Of a stretch of DNA of 64,000 bases, positions 1 to 12,200 are shown in pieces; within the stretch, counting starts at the first letter, position 1; each line of letters starts with the position of its first letter. The notes beneath the pieces were generated by a model, which worked only from the letters and a program-made list of their open reading frames with translations, searched no databases and was not told the origin of the DNA. Position numbers and translations under genes: made by a program. The stretch is from Leptidea sinapis (taxonomy: Eukaryota > Arthropoda > Insecta > Lepidoptera > Pieridae), in NCBI RefSeq assembly GCF_905404315.1, contig NC_066287.1, positions 6,386,001 to 6,450,000 on the forward strand. Reading direction: 5' to 3'.

Positions 1-100
1 TTCGCAGTTCTGAGGCATTCTTTTTAAAATGGGTGCTAGTTTTTGACTTTCAATAAGTGATATGATATCTATTTTCAATAAATATATTTGAATACTGCAG
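1..100 (+). repeat. Family B (Jockey LINE) 3' tail fragment
   Basis: It shares the end of family B: TCTGAGGCATTC, then a stretch like TTGACTTTCAATAAGTGAT and an AATAAA-like TTTGAA terminus. The beginning is cut by the window edge. Confidence 0.75.
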
Positions 101-163
101 TATAAATTTCGGTGTTAATGAAAGTTTAATTTAAAATTAAATGTTCTTTTATATTTGTTACAG

Positions 164-295
164 TAACTGGCTTCAAGAAGAAATCCTCGCAAAGGCATCC
201 GGCAAACAACCATCATTAGTGAAAGTTGTCTACAGAACTTTCTTCTGGTCCTTTATCCCAGGAGGAATAATGCAGTTTCTTTATGTAACATTAAG
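164..295 (+). CDS. ABCC4: ABCC4-like exon A: end of N-terminal region, start of TMD1
   Basis: The exon is bounded by TTACAG before it and GTAAGA after it. It begins with the last base of a codon and then reads NWLQEEILAKASGKQPSLVK, followed by a hydrophobic run beginning FFWSFIPGG. The W..E...A....QPSL pattern is the conserved stretch just before the first helix of TMD1 in MRP4 relatives. It ends with two bases of an Arg codon completed by the exon at 6985. At least one earlier exon with the start codon lies upstream of the window. Confidence 0.9.
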
Positions 296-3200
296 GTAAG
301 ATATATGAGATTCAATATAACAATGTTTTAAGGCGACACTAAATGCCAGCGACCTTGAGCGATATGAGTTCACGGCTGCCGGCCCGCCATCTATGTAACA
401 AAGCCAATATTTTCAAAATTCTTGCGTGGAAAACAGTTTATATGCTTACAAATTCGTTATTCACTAATAATCCGAATAAATTAACCTACACAAAATAGTA
501 CAAGCTATAAGAATAACTTTTCTGAGAGAAGTACCAAAAAAATGCGTCATGCCACGCCAAAAAACTTGTTGAACTTCAAAGAAATGTGGTAGTTCAAAAA
601 GGCTCGGCAATGTTAACGATAATCAACAGCAAGCCTAATGCTTGCAACCTACAAATAAGACTTAAGGATTTGTGTAACAGGATTAAATACTGTTCATAGC
701 TCGAAATGCTATACTTTCACCACAAAACTTGTCTAAAAACACCATGTTTGCGTGTTTTCTGCTTACTCTTCGCCTTAATATAGCAGCGCTGGGTTTTCAG
801 TTGATTCGACTCCTATTGAGGCGCGAAGATAGTACTTTGTACATTCTCCGCGCCTCTGTGCCCCACAGGCCAAGTGTCTCGACAATGAAGTGCTCTTAAC
901 AACTGAGCCAACCGATTGACGCATCGACCGTAAATCTTGGTATGTCTTCTTCGACTCTCAGAACAGAACCCGAGAGGCGCGGGTTCAGGTCCCGCATCGC
1001 CCATGAATTTTCGTACAAATTGAATTTGTTTATTTAAACCTAGAAGTGAGGGTAAAAATAAAAAAAAATGTTTAAATAGAATATTTAGAAGAAGGATTAG
1101 AAGTATTTGAATATGCTGGGTGTAGATAGATTTCCCTCGTAACATATAACAAATACTTCAATCTAATCTCGATAATATAGTGCCAGCAGTATTTTAAATC
1201 AATTAGGCCCTCTTTCACCACCTTCAAGTAAACTATCAAGTAAGCTAATCACTGAGTACAGTCAATAGTAACATAACATGCGAATTTCACGACCTTAAAG
1301 TAACACTAATCTTAAGATTAACTGTCCCGTAACTAACTTGCCACATCTACTGCCAATTAGCACGGTTACTTGACAGTTGCATGATATCATGTGCTTACTA
1401 TTATTATCATTTGTTTTTTTGTGCATATTTTCAGAGGTAGCATAAAAATAATTTATTAGATATGGATTTATTCGATTTGATTGAATATCAATTGGACGAG
1501 TTAGATTATTCTTCCATGGAACAAATACCAAGTATGCGAATATTTAAATTCCAAGATATCGCCATATTTCTATTTAATAATACTAAGATGTCCCTCTCGT
1601 GTAAAGTATGCACTTCTCTCTGTTTTAATTTTTATCCATAATAATAATATTCACACAAGTAACCACTAAATGACAAAAACTGTATTGTACTATTTCCAGA
1701 TGCTTTCTAGTTTCAAAGGTAAACAAACAACGGGCGCTAAACAGTGAAATGAACGCTCAAAATGCAACAAAATCATAAATGACAATCTGCAATGACGTTT
1801 GACAAGTCATATTTTACGTAATATTGAACGAATATGACGTGTGATAGATTCATTACTCACATAACATTCAGTAGTTACTCAAGACATAATTTTCGCTTGT
1901 GAAATTGGCAAAAGATACTCTTAACATGTAGCTTTCAATTAACGTTAATTGAGAAGTTACTAATCACAGCTTTACTTGGACATGGTGAACGAGGCGAACG
2001 TAAGTTTTAGATAATTTATACGTTCGGTATTATAGACTCTTGCTGTTAGACAACCGATAAAAACAGGCCAGGAATAGTGCAGTATAGGCTTAGTGTGCGT
2101 TACAAGCTACGTCTTACACTCGCGGTGTGTATGCTTTATACTTTGCGTTCGTAAGCGAGAATTACTCAAAATAGAGTCTAGTTCTAAACTCAATTTTTCG
2201 ATGTTTTCACAGCTGTTGCTTTCATAGTCTATATAAACTGTGATCTAGACGTATAAATGATATACGGCCCTTTTTCAATAGCCTATCTATCCTTAGTTTA
2301 ACTTACTAGAGGTAGACAAATTTATCCTTTTACGCTTACTTACATTTCAATAACCTATCTACATAAAGCATTCGACTATAACTATATTGGACATAACTAT
2401 GGATAGATAAGATCTTGTCATTAAACGGTGACTGCAATGTATCCGTAACTAGAGATACGTTATTGAAAACGGCCGCTAAGCAATTGGTTGGACACCAGGT
2501 GTCTCCTGAATCAATATTATTTCTTAAAAGACATATTATTTCCTGTTAAACAATAATAAAATCTTATTGAAATGGCTGCAGCAGAAATCGCGTCCAATAT
2601 TACATCATAATATGTAACAATCTGATATATTTGCAAGGTCATTGAATTTTTATTAAAATTCATATTGTATTTTCATATTTTTACTTTAAAATAATTTATG
2701 TGTCGCGAAAAGGTTAAGCACACATATAATCTTAGTGGAGAGAAGATTAAAGTGACACTAATTGAAAAATTAGTGTTAAGGTCTTAGATTATGGATAGGT
2801 CTTCGCTGCGCTCCAACTCGATACCGCAATACCTAAGAACAATAGTTTTCTTATTACGGTAACTATTAGATGCTTGTGTGCATCTTGACACTCAATGGCA
2901 TTTTTCAAATTTTATAGCATACTCTTCGTGTTATTTTACATTGAAATTAATAAAATACAAAATACTTACTGATGATAATATGTGATCCCAGTGTCTTTCT
3001 TATTGCTTGTAGTTTTAATTTTACAAAGTTTTACTACGCAACACGGCATTTTAGTTTCAATTATTAGCAAAGTTTAACAGAACATGTGGCACGTTGTCGA
3101 ACTTCACACATTGTTCGACACTTGCTCGAGTATGCACACTCGGGTATTAGCTGCCACACTTTGCGACTACGCCTATGGTATCTAATTGGAGTGCAGCGAA

Positions 3201-6200
3201 GACCAATTCTTAATCGAGGGTTAAGATATTTTTGCTATTGGTATAAATTTAAGGGGTTACGCTTGTCGTTACGTAGATACGTGATACGAGTGTTCCAAAG
3301 TGGCGTTTTCCTTGATTCCTGCCACTAAACTCCACTTTCACACGACATGCCACAAGCTTGGTATTTTACTATGGGGTCATGCTGCTGACATTGATATAGT
3401 GTTTGCTCTGCAAAAGAGAGCTGTTCGTGCTATATATCAGCTTGGTTATAGACAGTCACTCAAAGATAAATTTAAAGAAATAAATATTATGACTATTCAT
3501 TGTTAGTATATTTATGAAATACATTCACAAAAATCGTCACCTTTTTGCTCTTAATAGTGATTTGCATTATTATAACAATAGAAGTAAGGGATTGCTTCAT
3601 AAGATACATAATAGCTCTGTCGTAAATCCTATTACTCCACTGCTGAATATCTAAATGATCGGACAGCCTGGGACTATATTGTGATTATTTTATAGCGATA
3701 GAAATGATTGTACAGTATTGTATATTTTTATTGAAAAGAGCGCGAACAAAAGAATGCTGGGAGAGTTTCTTGCGCTGCTTCTTCTCTCTCAGAGCGCCAT
3801 TTGTTTTCGAAGCGGTAGTAGTATCTAGTAGTTATTAGAAATGACATCAAATAGAATTCTAAAGGAATCAATTTTGAGAAAATAAATGCCTTTTATGCCT
3901 TGAATATTAGGAATGTCTTTGGGCATAAGAAGGTTGACGCCGTAGTCCACATCAGCGCCTTTCACCCTTCCTCATGCCCAAGCCCCAGGGTCATTCCATC
4001 AGGACGCTTGCCACCGCATCGGATAATACCATTGGTCTAAACAGCTGGTCTAAAGTTACAATTTAAAAATTAAAGTATTTTCGATATAGCCAGGTGAAAT
4101 CTGCTTATATTAAACCTCAATATGATTCATAATATAGTCTGTCAGTTTATTAAGCGGTATTTTGTCTTTTTTTTTATATATTTTTTGGTTTACAATACTA
4201 GTTCATGGACGAGTTTTGTAATGAAAACAGCTCCTTTGTAGTATCATAAAATGAATGAGAGAGCGAGGCGATAAACTTGTTTCATTTTTTATTTTTCATG
4301 CAGGTTCCATCGCAATATTGCAACATATTTTGCTAGTGTGGGATAAGAAGTGGAATGAACCTTAAAGGTTATTTTAATCGAACCTGTCAATGTTAGAATT
4401 TAAATAACTTAGATTATAGATTGGTCTCCGCTGCTCTCCAACTACCGCATACATATACCGCACTACCTGAGAAGAATAGCTTTTTTATTTCTGCAACTAT
4501 TAGATGCTTGTGTGCGTGGCATCTTGACACTTTATGGCATCATTCAATTAAATTCAAATTCATTGAAATCAATAAAATACAAAATACTCACTGATGATAT
4601 ATGATCTCATTGAGTATTATTCTTGTAGTATTATTTTTACAGTTTTACTACGCAACCCTGCATTTTAGTTTCAATTATTAGCAAAGTTTAACAGAACACG
4701 TGGCACGTCAAACTCACACATTGTTCGAGACTGGCTCGAGTATGCCCACTTGGGCGTAGTATTTGTTGCCGCACTTTACGACTACGTCTGTGGTATCTAG
4801 TTGGAGTGCAGTGGGGACCAATCCCTAATCTAAGTTAAATAAGTTAATTTTGAGAGTAGATATATTTTGTGATTTATTGTGTTCTTGCCTTTTTAGACAA
4901 AGAGATCTAAAGTTGTGAAAATTGATTTAAACAGCATCGGTGGTGCAATAGGTCAAACTGTTGGCTCTCATCACTGTGCCTACTGTTCCATCCTGATTCC
5001 TGATCAACATGGCTCCAGAATTTTTATTCATTTTAACGTATAATTATCCTCTTTTTTATGACAATAAGGTTCGAGATGAGCAGGACGTTCAGCTGATGGT
5101 AAGAGATACGCCTTGCGCCCATTACGATGCAGTGCCGCACAGGATTCTTGAAATACCCAAAAATTCTGAGCGGCACTACAACTGCGCTCGTCACCTTGAG
5201 ACATAAGATGTTAAGTCTCATTTGCTCACTAATTTTACTAGCTACGGCGCCCTTCAGAGCGAAACACAGTAATGCTTACACATGACTGCTTCACGACATA
5301 AATAGGCGCCGTTGTGGTACCCATAATCTAGCCGGCATCCTGTGCAAAGGAGCCTTCCACCTTTGTAATAATACTTTTCAATTAATTTAATTGTATTAAT
5401 AACTACTTTATACGAGTATCTGTTCCTTGGCATTGTACGAATATGTCATATCTTTACTATATTTGATCCATGACTTGATCTTAGACCTTTTGTCGGATGG
5501 CAAACTATTAAGCAGATATGGTATTATTTTCTTTAAAGTCCTATTGCCAAAGTAATTGTTTACTTTAAGTAATTAAAGTTTGCCTGATGTCACCGATCGG
5601 GTGCCATGATTATGATTAATTAAGGAGTATTTGATTACGGTAGATTAAAACCATACGGCACTCATGAATAAACTAGAATAATGGAAATGGACAAAAACAA
5701 AGAGAACAAGTAAAGGAAAATATCTGAAAACTGTTTGGCTGCTATTAATGTTGGTATAGAACTCGCTCTTTAAGCGCCAAAATAACAAAAAAATGTACAT
5801 ATACAGTATTCTGTTTACGTGCAGCTCTATAAGGCTTAGAATAAAGTCATTTTTCTCCTTATTGTTTTTTTTAAAGGTTTATTTTTTTGATTGATTGACT
5901 TCGAAAAAGAAGAGGTTCTCAATTCAATTGTTATTTTTTTTTTGTATGTACACCGATTACGCTGAGAATCTTTCGTAGGCCTACCCATAGCTACTTAAAA
6001 AAATTCTGAGTGCAGGTACCTACACTCGCCACGCGTGACTTTGAGCGGGATAGCTTCGTCTAGAACAACAAAATAGCCCAAGCGGGCAAGCACCGACTTA
6101 AACCCTATCAATAGGTAGCACATACGAATAATAGTATTTTATTAATATTAAAGGTATCAGATTTGAGAGATTTATTAACTTACATTTCTATTTAGTTGTT

Positions 6201-9200
6201 TTATACTGTTGAGGTTTTGAAGTCGGTTTTTTTAAACGTAGTTTTTTCTAATGAAAATTTGCATAATATGAAGGTTAAGACATATCGAAGCATTGGTAAT
6301 AAAATTGCTAGATACTTTTTCCTGAAACTTGAGCTTCAAAACAATAGACACTTAGTTAAAACAATGCGAAAAACGTCCTAGCAGATCTTGATCCTTCATC
6401 ACTACAACCCGTCCTCACAACCGGTCATACAAAGCGCGTGTGTAAAACGTAGCTTATCACACACACTACAGTCATAATCCTGGCCTGTTTTCGTCGGTTG
6501 TCTAGCAGCAAAAGGCTCTATCTGGACGTTGGTATAAATTATATGAGGAATATTTTTTTTGAAGTTATGATTCTTTAGGCGCGTTATAAAAATATGACGA
6601 GAGTGAAATTTTAAGATGCGCGCGCGTCACTGTAACACAAAAGGGTGAAGTTGGTTCCTAAAATTTTTTGACGTTTGCGACATTCGTTATTATTTTTTTG
6701 TTTCTTCGTCTATTATTAGGATAGGCAAAGGGTTCAAGCCTGTACAGCCGTATTCAAGATGTACTGCAAGATTTTTACAATATTGTTCTCTCCACAAACG
6801 ATTTTATCTTTGTTAGGCCAAAGATGTATAACATCTTGCGTGCATACATAAGTACACACACATTTTTTCGACACGACATCGTCTTTTGCACCCTCGTCAC
6901 GAATTGCTAATTTTCTAATCTTAATGAACTGTGGTATATTATTGAATGCTGTAAATCCGTTAAAAATTGTATTTATTTTGGCAGGACCTTCACTCCGCTG
7001 TTGTTTGGCCAGCTGCTGAACTTCTGGTCAGTGAACAACACCATGTCAACGACCACTGCGGCTTATTACGCTGCCGCCATGATCGCAGCCAACATGGTGG
7101 CAGCCTTCTTCAATCATCACGGGAATCTCTACTGTCAGCAGTACGGAATGAAGCTGAGGGTTGCTATTAGTTCGCTCATATTTCGAAAGGTTTGTTAAAT
7201 TTTACTTCCTTCTTTTTTTTAATATTATGGGTAACCTTCCGTAATCGGCAAGGGCCCCCGCGCCGCAGTATGCCATAGATTGGCGCGATTTTTGCGCGCT
7301 CGCAGCGGCCTGTCAATGCTATTGAAACAAGCTATAAGACTATGCGAAATAAACTATCTTATAACCAAAATGAGAGTCAGAAAATGGTCAGGGCGTAGTG
7401 TGCCGTGCGGCACTTTCGATATTAGTGTATATGAAAGATCTAGTGCGAAAGGAAACATCCCGATTTTGGAAGGGTAGTAGTAACTAGTGCAACAGAGCTG
7501 TCGCCGAGTTCCACCTACGCACGAAACTCCACAAATTAGAATTAGGATATCATCCCCAGCATCTGGACGTGTGGCGTGCTACCACGGTGCGGTTTTCAAG
7601 GAACTTCTTCCACGTACTACAAAGCTGTGAATGCGGTTTCGGGAGATCTTTTTTGGATCAAAAAGAAATTCAAATATATTTATTCGTCAAAAACTACGAT
7701 CCACTTGAAAATAAACCTTTGCCTCAAAACTGAAAAGATTGGGCGCGAGAAACTCAGCGGAAATCTTCGGTTTTTATATTATTAAAATTTAAAACCGGTT
7801 TCTTCATTCGATTTGTGATATCATTTAGAAAGTCATTAATGTCACGTTTTGCCACATAATGTTTTCATTTTCAACCAAAAATTTTATGATCAAAAGAAGA
7901 ATGACTCGTCATGCTATATTCTTAATCATTTTCTCGTTTCTTTCTCTTGCCTTAAATAATGTAATTTATAAAACACGTTGTAAATATTTTTGCTTTAAAT
8001 TAAAAATTATAATAAGTGCGTCACGGCAAGTTCGGAAACACGGTTAAACCGGATTTTGCAAATCATTTAGTTCTGCCCCTTGCTTTTGTTCCCGCATCTA
8101 TCGTGTGTGGTGTGACACAGAAACCCCGAAATTATCCGGACTTACCCTGATGCCATATATTTAAATGGAATTAACTTAACTACTCGGCTAAGTCATTATT
8201 ATCATTATCATCTACACCATTTTGCTTCTTTAATGTCCATATTGTTATTAGTTATAAGATTTCTGTAAACTTTTTGAACAGAATAAACCTTTTAAAAATT
8301 ACTATTATTATTAAGCCGAGTTAGTAAGTCTTTTGAGGGACGATGTATATGCTTTTACAACAAAATCCCAGAAAATGTTCAAAACAAAAGTATTACGATA
8401 TTCAAAAGAATTGTCCAAAAACGTTTGTGTGGTAAAGGTTACTATAACATAAATTACTTTCTTAATGATAACACAGATTGGGTATGGAGCGACCACCCCC
8501 AGGTTATTAAATAATAAGTTTAAGTGTACGATATTACTTTGTAACCATTTTTTTAAAAAAAAGCTCGCTGAGTCTTTTAGAGTCTCAGGTCTCAGGCATT
8601 CTTTTGGAATGGGTAGTTTTTGACTTTCAATAAGTGATTTTATATCCTATTTTAAATTAAAACTTTTGAATTTGAATTATTAAATTAATTTAAATTTACA
8701 AAATTATCGTTCAATAAAATACTGCATCGCTTTGCACCAGTGCCGTATACTTACTTAATAAGGTGAATATTTTTATACATAGACTGTGAGATAATTTCTC
8801 TTATTTTTGATTTTTCTTTCTAATATTTTATTTTATTATAAACATTTCGGTAAATCGTATGTGAAAACGATACGATACATGAGATGAAAGATATTGTAAC
8901 CTTGAGATGAATATAATTTGTTTACTCTGTGTCGAGTAGTCTGCTTAGGGAGTAGGAGATTTATAACTAAAGAATAACCCATTGTTTTCCTTTTGTAGAT
9001 AATGAGAATGAACAATGGTGCTTTGGGTGAGACAACAGCCGGTAAGGTGGTGAACCTATTGTCAAATGATCTCCAGAGATTCGACCTGGCCTTCTTGTTT
9101 CTGCATTATGTGTGGATCATACCGTTCCAGCTAGCTGTTGTCTGCTACTTGGGATACGATCAGGCAGGATACGCGGCAATCATCGGAATTGCAGCGTTGA

Positions 9201-12200
9201 TCGTTATAGCCCTGCCCATCCAAGGTTAATATAAACAATTAAAAATTATCTTTATGATACTCTTTTATCTGGAATATGTGTGTCACGCAAGCACTAATTT
9301 ACTTACAATAAGTATGTCACAAACCACAATGATACGAAACAAGTAGATAGAGATAGCTTTCTTAAATGTTTTTTCATTTAAATTTTCATCACGTTTTAAG
9401 ACTAGAATCAATAATCTAAAATCGGTGAATAACTACCGGGGGTTACTGATAGAAGTTTCCTGAATTTCTGTTACTTTAACTTTGGCTGAAGGATATTTAA
9501 AATTTTAAAGAAAACTATTTCTTTTTATACTTAAAAAGTTATTGTATCGTATCAATTACCATAAGCTAGGGCTTCCAATCTCGCAATACCGAGATCTCGG
9601 TATTGTGGGATCCCGCGCCATTTTCCAATCCCGCGAGATGCGGGATTACGGGCGCTGGATCCGCGGGAATTTCGGGACTGAAAAAAAGCGTGCATGCGAT
9701 GCAAAATAGGATAATCTGTGTGAAATATTATTCTTAATAACTTAAGTTATTAACTGTTTCGTATTTTCGTGAAGTTTATTGATACATTATTTTAAAGGTT
9801 TGTACGTAAATTAATCTTTCATTCACGTACAAACCCTTAAAAGGAATACCCGCCCACAAGTTTTGAAGGAGAAAGGGCATTTTCTGCTGCAGGCTATATT
9901 GCGTCTAAAATTCGCAGTAGTTTGGCAGACGACAATTTGGACATGTAGTATTTCCATCGCAAACAATTTCGGTTAAGATTAAAAGCTCACAAACTTAATA
10001 ATTTAGTAAAATTTTATCAGTTTCAAATGTGTTTCTTTTGGGTGATTTTTTAATTTTGCTTTGAGTATTTTTTGAAAACGATTTGTTTTGTTTTGATTTG
10101 CTTTTTATTCAGAATTTGTTATTGTTTTTTTTTTTGTGAAAAAAAAAACAGTAAGTATAGTTAGATTGATCTCAATAAATGTGGAGTTGATAAATTTTTA
10201 AGTTAAAAGTTTTAAAATGTGCATATTTTCAATATACGGGATCCCGCAAATACCAAGATCCCGCGGGATTGCAAATTCGAAGTCCCGCAAATGCCGAGAT
10301 TGAATACAGGCCGCGGGATTGGAAGCCCTACCATAAGCGAAACGTCCTGCTCGTCTCTTCCCTTATTTTCATAAAAAAATAAGAAATATTTACAGGATGT
10401 TGTAACCTTTAAGCGTGACTTGGCGATTATTCCGTGAGTAATACACATATCAACTTTGAACTGATATCGAAAGTACATTCTTATAGATAGTAGAAAGTTT
10501 TATCAGTAAAATGACATTAATAACTTTTTAAGTAGAAAATTAGAAGTAAGCAAGCCTGGTCACACTTAACGATAACACCCTTTATATAGATCTATATAAG
10601 AGATTATTTGCTGACGCTGATTAGATTTTTCGATTGTTGATTTAAATTTTGGTTTTTGTCAATTAATCAATACCTTCGTGATATAACAAGGTGTGGAGAT
10701 ATCCCTTCTCTACGCAATTCTAAAGTATCAATCTTTTTGGAGCGCACTTGATCCATGATTTATTGGTTATATCTTTATAATAAATCCAGTGTCGTGATGT
10801 TTGTTTCCAGTGAAATCCAAAACTAATGAACGTATTTTAATAGAGTGCAGTTAAGTCCAACTTGAGAGATAGGATAGTTTTTATTTCGATTTGGGGTCCT
10901 TAATTATTTTTATTTCCGATATTTTGTTTTGTATGAGAGAATTTATTGACGCATGGTTTGACAGTTCTGCTGTGAAACAATTTTATCATAACAACAGGGA
11001 GCACATTTTACGAAATAATTCTTGATGTTATGAAATATAATTGTTGCGTAGCAACGCTTCGACGTATAATGTATATGACGAGAGTTGTCAAACTTCAAAA
11101 CATTGTTAATTTCAACAGCTCCGCTAGCAATACTCGTAGCTCAGCGGAAAAGTGTTTACTTTAGACGCTGTAGATCCGGGTTCGATACACTTTCCAGTGT
11201 ATGGGATCTTTTGGGTTTGTAAGTTAATGGATCTAGTAAGTTCAGGATCAAATCGAACAGAAAAAAAGGGATGGAAAATGTGTAAGCAGGATAAAAAATT
11301 TCTAGTACAATTTAAATTTAGAGATGGAATGGGAGAATCATTTTGAAAATAGAACAGATCCGGGGGGTATATAAGCAGTACTGAGCGTGTCCTACGCCAG
11401 TTCTAGTTCTGACTCGAAAATGTAAAGGAAGACGAAGAAGAAAAGAAGAAGTAGTGAAAAAAGTGGAAAGTGTGATCCAGGTGAATAAGAAGCTGAAGAT
11501 AGAAGAGACTTAGTGTTTGGTGCGGTGTGACGTGTTGAAGGTACCGCCGCCCACAAGAGGAACGGCGGCAGACCGGCGAAGTGCAAGTTCAGAAACAGTG
11601 AACGCGCAAATAAAGACTCGTTCCTATAAGCGGAGTATTATTTCCAATCCCTGACCCACTCTCGTGTTGACAACAATTGACAAATTCATAAAAAACAGTA
11701 TTTTTTCATTATGTACAGAACAACGTGTGTCGCTAGTAGAAATGATAAAAACTCACATATTAATACCAAATCAAAATAACCTCTACATTTCTTTAGAGTA
11801 AGTATTTATAAAGCAGATCCTGCTTACGTGCTTCCGAGTGCAGATATAAAACATTAAGTCAGGTCTCAAATATTATCTTTGTGTAAAATGTTATGCAACA
11901 AACATTTCTTTATCGGAATTTTTATTTGCAGTAAGTATTAACTTTTGTATTTTGGCTGATTGCCATTTTTTTCACAACAACTATAACGTTTCGTGCGTCT
12001 TCAATACTTTAAATATATTTATTATATTTTCCATTTTCAACTAAAACTACTTCCAAGTCATTAAATTCTAGAAATACCTTCTAATATTATAAATGTGAAT
12101 GTAAGTTGAAATTTGGTACAGCGATAGACTGGAGCTTGGGAAAGGATCTAGGCTATATTTTATCCCGGAAAAATCAATGGTTCCCGCGGATTTCGTGAAA

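Noticed and set aside
813..1145. 110-residue minus-strand open frame
   Set aside because: It covers a tRNA-like repeat and AT-rich intron; no recognisable protein.
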